Assembly: GCA_025455005.1 (NCBI GenBank) | Contig: JALONH010000002.1 | Location: forward strand, 1 to 64,000 | DNA: 64,000 nt | Reading direction: 5' to 3' | Origin: Cytophagaceae bacterium | Lineage (GTDB): Bacteria > Bacteroidota > Bacteroidia > Cytophagales > Cytophagaceae | Shown here: in pieces, positions 17,437-27,365 of the stretch | Numbering within the stretch: position 1 is the stretch's first letter | Layout of the letters: every line of letters begins with the position of its first letter | Notes under the pieces: generated by a model | Database searches by the model: none | Told to the model about the DNA's origin: nothing | Seen by the model: the letters and a program-made list of their open reading frames with translations, nothing else | Program-made: the position numbers and the translations under genes

Positions 17437-17895
17437 ATGTTCACATATTCGGATGAATTATTTTTACAATTGATTCGCTCCATTACATCATCAGAATTGG
17501 ATGCGCTTTCTCAGCCAATAGTACAAAAGGTATATCAATCCTATGATTGTGCATCGTGTGGTCGTTGTTGTTCTGTCTTAAATCCTCCATTTACACAAAA
17601 GGATAGTGCCACAATCGCTCCAATAATAGATTTGCCTATAGATGTTTTTGAATCAAAGTATTTAAGAGATATAGGTCATGATCAAATAAAAGTGATGCAG
17701 TGTACACCCTGTACATTTTTAGAAGGAACCCTCTGTAAGGTGTATGAAAACAGGCCTGCTTCCTGTGCTGATTATCCTCATCTACATCATGCCGGTATTA
17801 AATATAGAATTCGTTCAGTAATAAAAAATAAGAATATTTGTCCAATGGTGGACGAGTGGATAATGACTATCTTTAATCGTTTATTACTTAAGTGA
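17437..17895 (+). CDS. YkgJ-type cysteine-cluster protein (UPF0153-like)
   Basis: Small protein with the cysteine pattern of the YkgJ/zinc- or iron-binding family: CASCGRCC, CTPC, a further Cys in LCKVYENRP, and RPASCADYPHL, with a last Cys in NICPMVDEW. The biochemical function of the family is not established to my knowledge. I start it at the ATG at 17437 (MFTYSDELFL), since the longer frame begins inside the spacer after ssrA. It is convergent with, and overlaps by 12 bases, the next minus-strand gene. Confidence 0.88.
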   Translation: MFTYSDELFLQLIRSITSSELDALSQPIVQKVYQSYDCASCGRCCSVLNPPFTQKDSATIAPIIDLPIDVFESKYLRDIGHDQIKVMQCTPCTFLEGTLCKVYENRPASCADYPHLHHAGIKYRIRSVIKNKNICPMVDEWIMTIFNRLLLK

Positions 17896-18783
17896 ATACC
17901 CTCCTTTAGTTTTTGCGTATTCTGTAAAATAAAAATCACCGCTAACAAAACCGGAGGCCGGAATAGCAGTACCGCCGGAAATTATTTGTAATCCTGTTGT
18001 TTGAATGGGTAACAAGAGTGCATTTTTAAATAAGATTTCTTTCGATTGGACTGTTTTACCAAAGTTAATGGTTGCGCCATTAGAAATTTTAATCTCCATT
18101 TTTTCTATCAACGGTATACTGATTTTTGTTGATATGCCGATAGGGGATAGCGTTTCAATTAATAAACTATTTTCTTTTCGAGTTACACGACGAATATTCT
18201 TTTCTACGTAATTGCTTACTGTTTTTCGTGTAATGAAGTTTAACGTTTTGTCATTCGCATAATATGCAGCCAATTCTTTACCTTCTATATAATCACCCGA
18301 TTTAAACGCTCTGAAAAAGGCAGAAAATTGAAGCCGTTTATTGGGTAGGTTATGAAGTGGGAGTTCTTGATACCTTAATGCACGACCTTTATAAACAGTA
18401 ACTGTAGTAGAACCTACACTGTTTGTATTATTCTTTAATTTTGATTCCTTTAAAGGTTTTGATGGAACGCGGCTAAGTACATTGGGCTGTTTTTTTATAT
18501 TAGGTTTTGAAGGTAGGTAGTGTTTTTTCAAACCTCCAGGTTGTAAAGTAAAACTGTCATTTGATACAGAATAAAAACTATCCGGAATTTCGAGAATTGA
18601 TATAGTCCCCAAACTGTCACCAGAGGAGACAGAATCCTGTACCGTTTCAAATTCTATCGTTTCATATGGGACAGGATGAACAGGATGGGTAAAAAAAGAA
18701 GTAAGAATGAAATAAATGAATAAACTTAAAAATACGGCTACTCCCACAATAACGAACAAAAGCTTTCGCGTATATGGTTTCAT
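17884..18783 (-). CDS. Membrane-anchored protein of unknown function (299 aa)
   Basis: No family recognised. One N-terminal transmembrane segment (about residues 8-29, LLFVIVGVAVFLSLFIYFIL) is followed by a Ser/Pro/Lys-rich low-complexity stretch to about residue 135, then a soluble region to the end. The latter contains a helical part (YIEGKELAAYYANDKTLNF) and a beta-rich part ending YFTEYAKTKGGYSLK. The topology suggests a short cytoplasmic tail and a periplasmic domain. The gene follows the ACT-domain gene by 22 bases, so the two may be co-transcribed. Confidence 0.75.
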   Translation of the reverse strand: MKPYTRKLLFVIVGVAVFLSLFIYFILTSFFTHPVHPVPYETIEFETVQDSVSSGDSLGTISILEIPDSFYSVSNDSFTLQPGGLKKHYLPSKPNIKKQPNVLSRVPSKPLKESKLKNNTNSVGSTTVTVYKGRALRYQELPLHNLPNKRLQFSAFFRAFKSGDYIEGKELAAYYANDKTLNFITRKTVSNYVEKNIRRVTRKENSLLIETLSPIGISTKISIPLIEKMEIKISNGATINFGKTVQSKEILFKNALLLPIQTTGLQIISGGTAIPASGFVSGDFYFTEYAKTKGGYSLK

Positions 18784-18805
18784 AATAGTGGGAGTTGAAT
18801 ACCGC

Positions 18806-19039
18806 TTATTTTCTTATTACAGATTTTATATCCTGAAGGCGTATCATATTCTTGTATACTCTTTCTGCGTCCGCTTCTTCCGTTTCAAATTCTATCGAAC
18901 AACTAGCTGTTTCGTCGGTACTTTTTTCATAAAGTAATTTCAATACGGACAATCCTCTTTTACGAATAGGTAATAAAATTCGGTCTATCGTTTCAGGAGT
19001 ATGTGCGCATTCAATTTGCCATGTATTTTTAACTTTCAT
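18806..19039 (-). CDS. Small stand-alone ACT-domain protein (77 aa)
   Basis: Sequence pattern of a single ACT domain: KNTWQIECAHTPETIDRILLPIRKRGLSV (first strand and helix), CSIEFETEEADAERVYKNMIRL (strand and helix), then a short closing strand QDIKSVIRK. It resembles the regulatory small subunit of acetolactate synthase (IlvH/IlvM) but is much shorter. ACT domains usually bind amino acids. I start it at the ATG at 19039 in place of the upstream TTG. It is divergent from the his-tyrA operon with 121 bases between, so a role in sensing an amino acid is possible but unproven. Confidence 0.7.
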   Translation of the reverse strand: MKVKNTWQIECAHTPETIDRILLPIRKRGLSVLKLLYEKSTDETASCSIEFETEEADAERVYKNMIRLQDIKSVIRK

Positions 19040-19133
19040 ATTAGAATTCAAATTTGGAAGTCCAAAAATACAAAAAAAGGTAAAATAGCCGAAAGGAAAT
19101 CACATAACTATCGGCATACTGTCGCTTTTTTCG

Positions 19134-19141
19134 TAGTTTTG
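19134..19141 (+). promoter_or_regulatory. Putative -7 promoter element for the his-tyrA operon
   Basis: TAGTTTTG matches TAnnTTTG and ends 19 bases before the hisC ATG at 19161, leaving a very short leader. No convincing -33 TTG at ideal spacing. Confidence 0.5.
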
Positions 19142-19160
19142 CTGTCTTAAAGTGTGCTTT

Positions 19161-20225
19161 ATGTCGTTTTCATTAAGTAAATTAATTCGTCCAAATGTGT
19201 TGCGAATGAAACCGTATTCGTCTGCTAGAGATGAATATAAGGGGACAGAAGGGGTGTTTTTGGATGCCAATGAAAATTCTTTGGGTTCTACCATATCTAT
19301 TTCTGTAAATCGATATCCGGATCCTCTACAAAAACAGGTTAAACAAGCCATTTGTCTCCTAAAAGGAATTCCGGAGGAACAAATCTTCTTGGGTAATGGT
19401 AGTGACGAACCTATAGATTTAATTTTGAGAGCTCTTTGCGAACCGGGAAAAGATGCTATCGTTATCATGCCCCCTACGTATGGTATGTACGAAGTTAGTG
19501 CTCATTTAAATGATGTTAAAATTATTGAGGTTCCATTAAATTCGGATTACCAAATTAGAAAAGAGGCCGTTCTGCAATCCATAGATTCATCGGTAAAAGT
19601 TATCTTTTGTTGTTCGCCGAATAACCCAACAGGTAATCTACTGTCAACGAAAGACATTCTTGAAATTGCTTCCCAATTTGATGGGATCGTAGTAGTGGAC
19701 GAAGCGTACATTGATTTTGCCTCTATGCCTTCGATTACTACATATATATCGGAATACCCCAATATTTTGGTTCTTCAGACCTTTTCCAAAGCATGGGGAT
19801 TAGCCGCTTTGCGTTTGGGTATGGCTTTTGGAACTAAAGAGTTAATCCAAGTACTAAATAAAATTAAACCACCCTATAATATTAATCAACTGACACAAGA
19901 AAAGGCAGTTGAAGCATTATCCAATGTTGCACAAATGCAGGCAATGGTAAAGGAGATTGTAGGGCAACGAGAATGGTTGCGTAAAGAATTAGAACAATTA
20001 CCATTTATTCATTTTATAGCTCCAAGCGAAGCTAATTTTCTTCTGATTAAAACGGTAGACGGTACGGATTTATATGAATACTTGGTACGTCATCAAATCA
20101 TTACCAGAAATCGTTCTACGGTTTTGTTGTGTGAGCAAGGTGTCCGTATAACAGTAGGTACGAAGGACGAGAACAAGCAACTTATTTCTGTGTTACAATC
20201 GTATTCCATTCCAGCAATAAAATGA
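19161..20225 (+). CDS. hisC: Histidinol-phosphate aminotransferase
   Basis: PLP enzyme of class I/II that converts imidazole-acetol phosphate to histidinol phosphate. It shows ANENSLG near the N-terminus, [19 protein letters not shown], the Asn-Pro motif [17 protein letters not shown], and the aldimine lysine in [15 protein letters not shown] use the ATG at 19161 ([13 protein letters not shown]) because the reading frame's first start codon, GTG at 19152, adds only three residues. It overlaps hisB by 4 bases (ATGA). It leads an operon hisC-hisB-hisH-hisA-hisF-tyrA. Confidence 0.96.
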   Translation: MSFSLSKLIRPNVLRMKPYSSARDEYKGTEGVFLDANENSLGSTISISVNRYPDPLQKQVKQAICLLKGIPEEQIFLGNGSDEPIDLILRALCEPGKDAIVIMPPTYGMYEVSAHLNDVKIIEVPLNSDYQIRKEAVLQSIDSSVKVIFCCSPNNPTGNLLSTKDILEIASQFDGIVVVDEAYIDFASMPSITTYISEYPNILVLQTFSKAWGLAALRLGMAFGTKELIQVLNKIKPPYNINQLTQEKAVEALSNVAQMQAMVKEIVGQREWLRKELEQLPFIHFIAPSEANFLLIKTVDGTDLYEYLVRHQIITRNRSTVLLCEQGVRITVGTKDENKQLISVLQSYSIPAIK

Positions 20226-21340
20226 AAAAGAAAGTACTATTTATAGATCGAGACGGTACCATAATCCTAGAACCGGCAGATGAGCAAATCGACTCCCTAG
20301 AGAAGTTGGAATTCTTACCGGGGGTAATTACTGCTTTACATAAGATTGCTAGAGAAACCGATTTTGAAATCGTTTTAGTCACGAATCAAGATGGCCTTGG
20401 TACAGCGTCTTTTCCGGAGGATACCTTTTGGCCGGCTCAAAACAAAATGTTAAAAACATTAGAAGGAGAAGGGATCGTATTTAAGAAAATACATATCGAT
20501 CGTTCTTTTGCTAAAGACAATTTGCCAACACGTAAACCGGGTATCGGAATGTTAACTGAATACTTAACGGGTAACTATGATTTGGCAAATTCCTTTGTTA
20601 TCGGTGATCGAGTAACGGATGTACAATTGGCTAAAAACCTTGGGACGAAAGCTATCTATATTACCAACGAAGACAAAGCTTCCAATTGGGGTATCGGCGA
20701 TTTATCCTATGATTTAGCAACCCATCAATGGGATAAAATATACGATCATTTGGTACGATCGGAACGTGTAGCACTGGTGCGCAGAACTACAAAAGAAACC
20801 GATATTACCATTCAACTTAAGTTAGACGGGGAGGGTAAAGGTGTCATGCAAACCGGAGTTGGATTTTTTGATCATATGTTAGATCAATTATGTAAACATT
20901 CCGGTGTTAATCTGGATATAACGGTAAAAGGGGATTTACACATAGATGAACACCATACTATAGAAGATACGGCCTTAGCTTTGGGAGAGGCTTTTTTATT
21001 AGCCTTAGGATCTAAAAAAGGGATTGACCGGTATGGCTTTCTTTTACCTATGGACGATAGTTTGGCTCAAGTGGCCATAGACTTTGGTGGAAGAAGTTGG
21101 CTTGTTTGGAATGCGGAATTTAAAAGGGAAAAAATCGGAGATATGCCTACAGAAATGTTTTACCATTTCTTTAAATCTTTTACTGATACTGCTAAGTGCA
21201 ATTTAAATATATCCGTTCAGGGAGATAATGAACATCATAAAATAGAAGCAATTTTCAAGGGTTTTGCGAAAGCAATTAAAGGAGCGATTCGAAAAGACCC
21301 TACAAATAATGTTATACCTAGTACCAAAGGTGTTTTATAA
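20222..21340 (+). CDS. hisB: Bifunctional histidinol-phosphatase / imidazoleglycerol-phosphate dehydratase
   Basis: Two fused domains: an N-terminal HAD phosphatase with Asp9 and Asp11 in LFIDRDGT (residues 1 to about 165), and a C-terminal IGPD domain with the metal-binding [19 protein letters not shown] and [16 protein letters not shown] motifs. Together they catalyse two steps of histidine synthesis. In E. coli HisB a zinc loop with three Cys and one His precedes CRKP. Here the corresponding stretch ([17 protein letters not shown]) has no cysteine, so the zinc site is missing. I believe this is common in Bacteroidota. It is coupled to both neighbours by overlaps of 4 and 1 bases. Confidence 0.96.
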   Translation: MKKKVLFIDRDGTIILEPADEQIDSLEKLEFLPGVITALHKIARETDFEIVLVTNQDGLGTASFPEDTFWPAQNKMLKTLEGEGIVFKKIHIDRSFAKDNLPTRKPGIGMLTEYLTGNYDLANSFVIGDRVTDVQLAKNLGTKAIYITNEDKASNWGIGDLSYDLATHQWDKIYDHLVRSERVALVRRTTKETDITIQLKLDGEGKGVMQTGVGFFDHMLDQLCKHSGVNLDITVKGDLHIDEHHTIEDTALALGEAFLLALGSKKGIDRYGFLLPMDDSLAQVAIDFGGRSWLVWNAEFKREKIGDMPTEMFYHFFKSFTDTAKCNLNISVQGDNEHHKIEAIFKGFAKAIKGAIRKDPTNNVIPSTKGVL

Positions 21341-21921
21341 TGAAAATTGCTATCGTAAAATATAATGCCGGTAATATTCAATCGGTTTTGTATGCTCTAG
21401 AACGTTTAGGAGTTACGCCTGTATATACGGATGACCCAGTTGAATTAATAAGTGCCGATAAAGTATTGTTTCCCGGTCAAGGCGAGGCTTCCACTACGAT
21501 GAAATATCTAAAAGAACGAGGGTTGGATAAAGTTATTAAGAGTTTAACTCAGCCGGTTTTTGGTATATGCGTAGGACAACAATTATTGTGTTCCCATTCA
21601 GAAGAAGGGGATGTGGATTGCTTAGGAGTTATCCCTGCTCAGGTGAAACGTTTTCCTCCGGCGGGTAAAATCCCCCAAATGGGTTGGAATACGTTAACAC
21701 AATTGCAATCGCCATTAATGAAGGGTATTCCGGAAGATAGCTATGTGTATTTTGTTCATAGTTATTATGTTGAAGTAACGCCTTATGCTATTGCTACTAC
21801 CGATTATATCGTGCCATTTGCTTCAGCATTACAAAAAGATAATTTTTATGCCGTACAATTTCACCCCGAAAAAAGTAGTACCATTGGTGAGCGTATTATA
21901 CAAAATTTCTTAGATCTATAG
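21340..21921 (+). CDS. hisH: Imidazole glycerol phosphate synthase, glutaminase subunit
   Basis: Class I glutamine amidotransferase supplying ammonia to HisF. The triad is visible: Cys77 in FGICVGQQLL, and His and Glu in VQFHPEKSS near residue 176. PGQGEA and QMGWN are also typical. Length of 193 aa is normal. Its ATG overlaps the hisB stop by one base (TAATG), and hisA starts 4 bases after its stop. Confidence 0.97.
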   Translation: MKIAIVKYNAGNIQSVLYALERLGVTPVYTDDPVELISADKVLFPGQGEASTTMKYLKERGLDKVIKSLTQPVFGICVGQQLLCSHSEEGDVDCLGVIPAQVKRFPPAGKIPQMGWNTLTQLQSPLMKGIPEDSYVYFVHSYYVEVTPYAIATTDYIVPFASALQKDNFYAVQFHPEKSSTIGERIIQNFLDL

Positions 21922-21925
21922 TAGT

Positions 21926-22654
21926 ATGGAAATAATACCGGCAATTGATATAATAGATGGCAAATGCGTTCGATTAACGCAAGGTGATTATCAACAAAAA
22001 AAAGAATACCATTCTAACCCTTTAGATATAGCAAAACAATTTGAAGATGTAGGTATTCGTCGGTTGCATTTAGTTGATTTAGATGGGGCTCGATTAAAAA
22101 AAATTACGAATCAAAAAGTATTAGAAACGATAGCGTCACAAACAAAGTTAAAGATTGATTTTGGAGGAGGTTTACAAAGTGATGCAGATGTCGCTATAGC
22201 GTTTAATGCCGGTGCGACACAAATTACTGCCGGAAGTATTGCTGTGAAAAATAGTGATTTGGTTAAACTATGGATGCAGCAATATGGCGCTGATAAAATA
22301 ATTATTGGAACCGATTCTAAAAACGGGAAGATTGCTGTAAGTGGATGGCAAGAAACTACCTCCATAGATATCGATACATTAGTAGAAGATTATTTACCCT
22401 TTGGACTTAGGTATTCGATTTGTACAGATGTAGCAAAAGATGGATTATTACAAGGTCCCTCATTTGAACTATATAAACGATTGCAAGCTTCTTTTCCTAG
22501 TATACATTGGATTGCCAGTGGCGGCGTTTCTGATATGAACGATATAGAACAGCTGAATGCATTAGGTCTATATGGTGTTGTTGTCGGAAAAGCATTCTAT
22601 GAAGGACACATTACATTAAAACAAATGGCTACTTTTAATCAATCATCATGTTAA
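21926..22654 (+). CDS. hisA: Phosphoribosylformimino-5-aminoimidazole carboxamide ribotide isomerase
   Basis: TIM-barrel isomerase (ProFAR to PRFAR). Catalytic Asp is in the N-terminal [14 protein letters not shown], and the half-barrel repeat shows in VDLDGA, DFGGGLQ and [14 protein letters not shown] (second catalytic Asp), with [10 protein letters not shown] near the C-terminus. At 242 aa it is normal. It overlaps the hisF start by 7 bases, indicating translational coupling. Confidence 0.97.
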   Translation: MEIIPAIDIIDGKCVRLTQGDYQQKKEYHSNPLDIAKQFEDVGIRRLHLVDLDGARLKKITNQKVLETIASQTKLKIDFGGGLQSDADVAIAFNAGATQITAGSIAVKNSDLVKLWMQQYGADKIIIGTDSKNGKIAVSGWQETTSIDIDTLVEDYLPFGLRYSICTDVAKDGLLQGPSFELYKRLQASFPSIHWIASGGVSDMNDIEQLNALGLYGVVVGKAFYEGHITLKQMATFNQSSC

Positions 22655-23409
22655 CCAAAAGAATTATACCCTGTTTAGACGTTAAAGATGGTAAAACTGT
22701 CAAAGGAGTCAATTTTGTTAACTTAAGAGATGCAGGTGATCCGGTTGAATTAGGTACATTGTATTCTAGTCAAGGTGCCGACGAATTAGTATTTTTAGAT
22801 ATTACGGCAACTATAGAAAAACGTAAAACATTGGTAGATTTAGTAAAACGAATTGCTCAACATATTAATATTCCTTTTACCATAGGTGGGGGGATTGGTA
22901 CAGTGGAAGATGTTTCCGCTTGTTTAAATGCCGGAGCAGATAAGGTTTCTATAAATTCAGCTGCCGTTAAACATCCTGATTGTATTGATCAGATGGCAAA
23001 GGCATTTGGGTCACAATGTATAGTAGTGGCGGTAGATACTCGAAATGTTAAGGGAGTTGATACAGTACATACCCATGGTGGTAGTAAGCCAACCGATATT
23101 TTGACTTTCGATTGGGTGAAAGAAGTAGAATCAAGAGGTGCAGGTGAGATACTCTTAACATCGATGGATCACGATGGAACGAAAGCTGGATTTGCCAACG
23201 AATTAACCTCAACCTTGTCAACTCGCTTAACTATTCCGGTAATTGCATCCGGTGGTGCCGGTACAATGGAACATTTTGTAGATGTTTTTACAAAAGGGAA
23301 TGCGGATGCAGCTCTTGCTGCCAGTATTTTTCATTTTAAGGAAATCGGAATTCCGGAATTGAAACATTACCTGGATAAAAGTGGAATTTTAGTTCGACAA
23401 CCCGTATAG
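22648..23409 (+). CDS. hisF: Imidazole glycerol phosphate synthase, cyclase subunit
   Basis: TIM-barrel partner of HisH. Diagnostic blocks are [19 protein letters not shown] (catalytic Asp), [43 protein letters not shown] (second catalytic Asp) and [12 protein letters not shown]. Length of 253 aa is normal. hisIE does not follow. tyrA comes next after 2 bases. hisG, hisD and hisIE are absent from the window and must lie elsewhere. Confidence 0.97.
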   Translation: MLTKRIIPCLDVKDGKTVKGVNFVNLRDAGDPVELGTLYSSQGADELVFLDITATIEKRKTLVDLVKRIAQHINIPFTIGGGIGTVEDVSACLNAGADKVSINSAAVKHPDCIDQMAKAFGSQCIVVAVDTRNVKGVDTVHTHGGSKPTDILTFDWVKEVESRGAGEILLTSMDHDGTKAGFANELTSTLSTRLTIPVIASGGAGTMEHFVDVFTKGNADAALAASIFHFKEIGIPELKHYLDKSGILVRQPV

Positions 23410-23411
23410 GT

Positions 23412-24164
23412 ATGAAAAAAAACGGATATAAACATATAGGAGTGATAGGCTTTGGAAGTTTTACTCAGTTTATGTTACAACATATAACTCCTTATTTTAA
23501 AGTTATAGTGAATGATATTCTTCCACTGGAAAATGTAGCGAAACAAAAGGGTGTGCAATGGGGAACGATACCAGAAGTAGCGTCACAAGATATTGTTGTA
23601 TTGGCGGTCCCTGTTCAATTTTTAGAAGCCGTATTGATTGAAATTCGAGATAAAGTTAAGCCGGGGGCTTTAATTGTCGATGTGTCTTCTGTAAAAGTTA
23701 AACCGGTTGAACTTATGGTTCAATACTTACCGGATTATGTCGAGATTTTAGGAACCCATCCTTTGTTTGGACCTCAAAGCGGTAAAAATGGAATTAAAGG
23801 ATTAAATATGGTGGTATGTCCTGTGCGTACAAGAAAAGCCAGGACAATAACTAAATTCCTAAGTCAGTTATTAGAATTGAATGTTCTGGAAAGAACGCCT
23901 GTAACGCACGATAAGCAGATGGCGTATGTCCAAGCATTGACTCATTTTATTGGTAGATCCATTAACCAAATGGATATTCCGGACGTAGAACAAAAAACGC
24001 CGGCATATCAATATTTATTAGATATTAAACGGAATTTAGGTCAAGATTCAATGGATTTATTTTTAACTATTGAAATTGAAAATCCATTTGCCAAAGAAGT
24101 AAGAGAACACTTTTTACAAGAGTTGCAAGTGCTCAATTCGTATTTAGAAAATTATAAAAGATAA
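23412..24164 (+). CDS. tyrA: Prephenate/arogenate dehydrogenase family protein
   Basis: NAD(P)-dependent enzyme of tyrosine synthesis. An N-terminal Rossmann fold reads IGVIGFGSFTQFMLQHI, and the family motif GTHPLFGPQSGKNG is at about residues 113-126. The C-terminal helical part carries QALTHFIGRS. At 250 aa it is the short form without chorismate mutase or ACT domain. The substrate-site pattern fits the arogenate or prephenate dehydrogenase group found in plants and some bacteria, and I cannot tell which substrate. Its 2-base spacing to hisF puts tyrosine synthesis in the histidine operon. Confidence 0.85.
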   Translation: MKKNGYKHIGVIGFGSFTQFMLQHITPYFKVIVNDILPLENVAKQKGVQWGTIPEVASQDIVVLAVPVQFLEAVLIEIRDKVKPGALIVDVSSVKVKPVELMVQYLPDYVEILGTHPLFGPQSGKNGIKGLNMVVCPVRTRKARTITKFLSQLLELNVLERTPVTHDKQMAYVQALTHFIGRSINQMDIPDVEQKTPAYQYLLDIKRNLGQDSMDLFLTIEIENPFAKEVREHFLQELQVLNSYLENYKR

Positions 24165-24187
24165 GAGTTGGATAGATGCATTAATAA

Positions 24188-24230
24188 TAAGCACACATAA
24201 AGTTGTATAAAACAACGATATATGTGCTTA
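24188..24230. terminator. Long imperfect hairpin between convergent tyrA and the beta-helix gene
   Basis: TAAGCACACATA pairs with TATATGTGCTTA with one mismatch, and an inner 5-bp hairpin GTTGT/ACAAC sits in the loop. There is no T-run, so it may be a processing or bidirectional stop structure in place of a canonical terminator. Confidence 0.5.
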
Positions 24231-24244
24231 CAAATACTTGACAA

Positions 24245-27200
24245 TTATTTGATAATTACTTTACCCGTTGTATTCATCCATTCAGTACTAACATGTACTA
24301 AATACATACTAGGTGGCAAAGTGTTCATAGGAATCAAATATTCAAAATCATTATTAAAATCAGTAAACTGATAAATTAACTTACCACTGGTGTCCGATAT
24401 TTGAATTTTTGTAAAAGGAGTACCTGTTTTATTTAACACTCGAATTTGCTGATCTGTGGTTGAGAACACTTGAATTTGAGACTGACTATCAAAATTAAGA
24501 GTTGTCAATGCAATAATTTGATTGGAACCATCTTCATCATGTTGCATAAGCATGTAATAGATAATAGGAGCGTCTATTGCAACATCTTCGAACTCATAGG
24601 AAATAATTCTTTCGGTTGTTCCATTTCCAGGAATAATACCGGCAGACACATACGTGTATCCATCTACACTTCTAAGTAGTTCAAAATGTTTGTTCAGTTT
24701 TTCTGAACTTGTACTCCAAGTAATTGTAGCTGAGGATGGACTCGATTTAGTTGCTTTAAAACTCAGTAAGGTAACCGGTAAAACAGTAGGGGTACAAGTC
24801 ATGGGCTCTGAAGTTCGAGCGGTTGTGCTGGACATGGCAGAGGTTAAAGACGGATTGCTTGTACGAGTCGCTGTAACAGATGTTAATAGAAAATTATTTG
24901 GAGCACCAGAAGTAACGACGTTGCCTGGGTCACACAAACCACCACCCGGAAGTGTTGATCCATCGACACAATATCCGCCATTAACACCAGTTGGAATAGG
25001 AGTAGGAGCTCCGCCGGATGGATAAGACCAATCGGTTCCGGAAGTTGTTGCATTACCTAACCAAGTTTCTAATTGACATCCACAGGCATCATCAAAAAAC
25101 ACTTCTACAACATCTCCGGCTGTAATATTATCTGGAGTGATGGAAGAAGGAATTCCGCCTCCATTCGTAATTCCAACACCACCAATATAGGTGATAGGCC
25201 CAGGAGGTGTAATTGCACCATTGCCTCCATTAATTAAGCGTATGGCAAATGTTGGAGTTGATTTTTGAGCTGCGTTACTACCATTACAAAATACTGAGTT
25301 TCTTCGAATTTCTACGTTTGTTGAATTTTCAACGAGTACACCAATACCTGCATTATTATTAATGTTATTCGCTTGTAATGGGCCAATACCTCCAATTTTT
25401 TGAAGATTAGATCCACCACTAATAGTTATACCAGAACCCGCAACAGCGAAGGAATATTTACTATAATTTCCAATACGGGAGTTCGTTATAGTATTATTAT
25501 ACACTATGTTGCCGGATGTTCCACCTGGATCCCCCCTCAAGTGGATTCCGCATAAGTTATTATCTAATGTGTTGCCTTGACCGGCTAGTGCTAAACCAAT
25601 AAAATTACCATTACTACCTGTTTGTGCAGCAATCCCTCCCCCTTCATTATTTGTTAGTCTTGTAAACCCGAAACCTGTAGGAACAGGCGTGTCACCATTC
25701 CTAAAAATATTGTTAGCTGTAATAGTGTTGCTACCTCCGGCACCTTGCATAAAAATCCCCCATTGATTATTCGCTATAATGTTGTTATTAATTGTTGTAT
25801 TAGATACCGTATTAAAAGCAATCCCATCTTGATTATTACCTAGATTTGCTGTACCATTTAAGCCAATACCAATTCTATTGTTTGTAATTAGATGATTTGA
25901 ATTTCCAAAAAAATGAATTCCGTGATGCCTTCCACCATTTCCGGGAAACCCATTACAACCTACAATATTATCCGTTACTGTTACATTAGTACAGGCTCCT
26001 TCAATAAATATTCCACTACTAGTATTAGGTAAGCAATTATTGCCGGTAGCATCTACACCTATATAATTATTTTGAATAACACAAGTATTACACCCAGCTG
26101 CATACATTATTCCATCTCCTTGAACAGGACCATTTCCAGATACTATATTGCGTTGAGCTACGGCTGCTCCTCCAATAGTATGATTGGAAACAACTGCAGT
26201 AGAAAATATACCTCTACCACGATTTCCTCTATCTAAAGTGCCAGAAATATCAGTTCCAATTTTATTTCCTGTCATTGTCCAACCATTACTACCAGTTCCT
26301 TGAAAATGAATTCCATTTTCACTAAAGTTGCCTATAGTACAATTATCAATAATTCCGTTTGTACTGGCATCAACCAATATTCCATGTGTTGTTCCATGTT
26401 GCGTTGGGAAAGCATTAGGTATTGTATTTACTCCACCAACTGCAAAACCTACCAAGTTGTTCCTAATTATAGCGTTATTACTACCACTTTGAATATATAT
26501 AGCACCTTGTCCAGTATTTAATGTTACCACATTATCTTCAATTAAATTACCTGTTGAACCAGTTTGAAGACGAATAGCTGCTTGAGGACTTCCGGGACTC
26601 ACATGAGCGGTTCCAGCAGCATTGGTATTAAAGTAATTTCCTCTAATAATATTATTATCCCCGTTCTCTAAACTCACTCCACCATTGTTATTGCCTAAGA
26701 ACACATTTCTTAACTCACAGCTATTACCACCAACTAAAACTCCATTAGCTCCATTAATGATTTGAACACTCGATTGAGGGATATTGGGTGTAGCCGCTGT
26801 ACCAGCAAAATTTAATGCTCCATAGCATCCTTGAACAGTACCGCTTGTAACACCTACTCCTCGATACGTTATAGCAAATCCTTGCATGTTTAATACCAAA
26901 CCTCTTATAGTAACATTTGGTACGTTATTTATGTCAAATCCATTACTAAAAGCACATGTTATCTGAATAATTGGTCTACAAGAACCGGCGCCAACCCATA
27001 AAGTATTCATTGCTCCAATAGTAGCATTTATGGTTAGATTGCCATCTGTAATTAACAACCAATTGGGGTTATCAACTACAATGACAGAATTTAAAGGTAA
27101 ATTAAAATCAATGATATCAGCTCCCGGATTTAAATTTGCAGAAGATATGGCCCAACCCAGAGTACCCGTTGCAAGGCATACGTTTGTATTGGTTCCATTT

Positions 27201-27322
27201 GGAGTGCAAGAAAAACCATTTCCACCGGTATTAGTAACTGTAAATGTAGCAGCTCTGTTATTTATTGATAAACCAATAATGAATAAAATGACAACTTGTA
27301 TTTTAATATATAATTTTTTCAT
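24245..27322 (-). CDS. T9SS-exported right-handed parallel beta-helix protein (1025 aa)
   Basis: Secreted surface or extracellular protein. Signal peptide (about residues 1-24) is followed by a CSLREAI-like opening (CLATGTLGWAISSANLNPGADIIDF), then about 600 residues of Asn- and Gly-rich parallel beta-helix repeats (NNTIIANNQWGIF type), a spacer, an Fn3-like module starting LPVTLLSFKATKS (about residue 840), and a C-terminal type A T9SS sorting domain ending VHVSTEWMNTTGKVIIK. Beta-helices often bind or cleave polysaccharides, but I see no catalytic signature, so adhesin or polysaccharide binding is as likely. It is separated from gltA by a strong hairpin. Confidence 0.9.
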   Translation of the reverse strand: MKKLYIKIQVVILFIIGLSINNRAATFTVTNTGGNGFSCTPNGTNTNVCLATGTLGWAISSANLNPGADIIDFNLPLNSVIVVDNPNWLLITDGNLTINATIGAMNTLWVGAGSCRPIIQITCAFSNGFDINNVPNVTIRGLVLNMQGFAITYRGVGVTSGTVQGCYGALNFAGTAATPNIPQSSVQIINGANGVLVGGNSCELRNVFLGNNNGGVSLENGDNNIIRGNYFNTNAAGTAHVSPGSPQAAIRLQTGSTGNLIEDNVVTLNTGQGAIYIQSGSNNAIIRNNLVGFAVGGVNTIPNAFPTQHGTTHGILVDASTNGIIDNCTIGNFSENGIHFQGTGSNGWTMTGNKIGTDISGTLDRGNRGRGIFSTAVVSNHTIGGAAVAQRNIVSGNGPVQGDGIMYAAGCNTCVIQNNYIGVDATGNNCLPNTSSGIFIEGACTNVTVTDNIVGCNGFPGNGGRHHGIHFFGNSNHLITNNRIGIGLNGTANLGNNQDGIAFNTVSNTTINNNIIANNQWGIFMQGAGGSNTITANNIFRNGDTPVPTGFGFTRLTNNEGGGIAAQTGSNGNFIGLALAGQGNTLDNNLCGIHLRGDPGGTSGNIVYNNTITNSRIGNYSKYSFAVAGSGITISGGSNLQKIGGIGPLQANNINNNAGIGVLVENSTNVEIRRNSVFCNGSNAAQKSTPTFAIRLINGGNGAITPPGPITYIGGVGITNGGGIPSSITPDNITAGDVVEVFFDDACGCQLETWLGNATTSGTDWSYPSGGAPTPIPTGVNGGYCVDGSTLPGGGLCDPGNVVTSGAPNNFLLTSVTATRTSNPSLTSAMSSTTARTSEPMTCTPTVLPVTLLSFKATKSSPSSATITWSTSSEKLNKHFELLRSVDGYTYVSAGIIPGNGTTERIISYEFEDVAIDAPIIYYMLMQHDEDGSNQIIALTTLNFDSQSQIQVFSTTDQQIRVLNKTGTPFTKIQISDTSGKLIYQFTDFNNDFEYLIPMNTLPPSMYLVHVSTEWMNTTGKVIIK

Positions 27323-27365
27323 AAATATTTAGATAAAGTCTTAACTATATACTCTTATTAGTAAA

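Noticed and set aside
17280-17483. Minus-strand 67-residue frame across the tmRNA 3' end
   Set aside because: It covers the acceptor and T-arm of ssrA, where the RNA structure fully explains the sequence.
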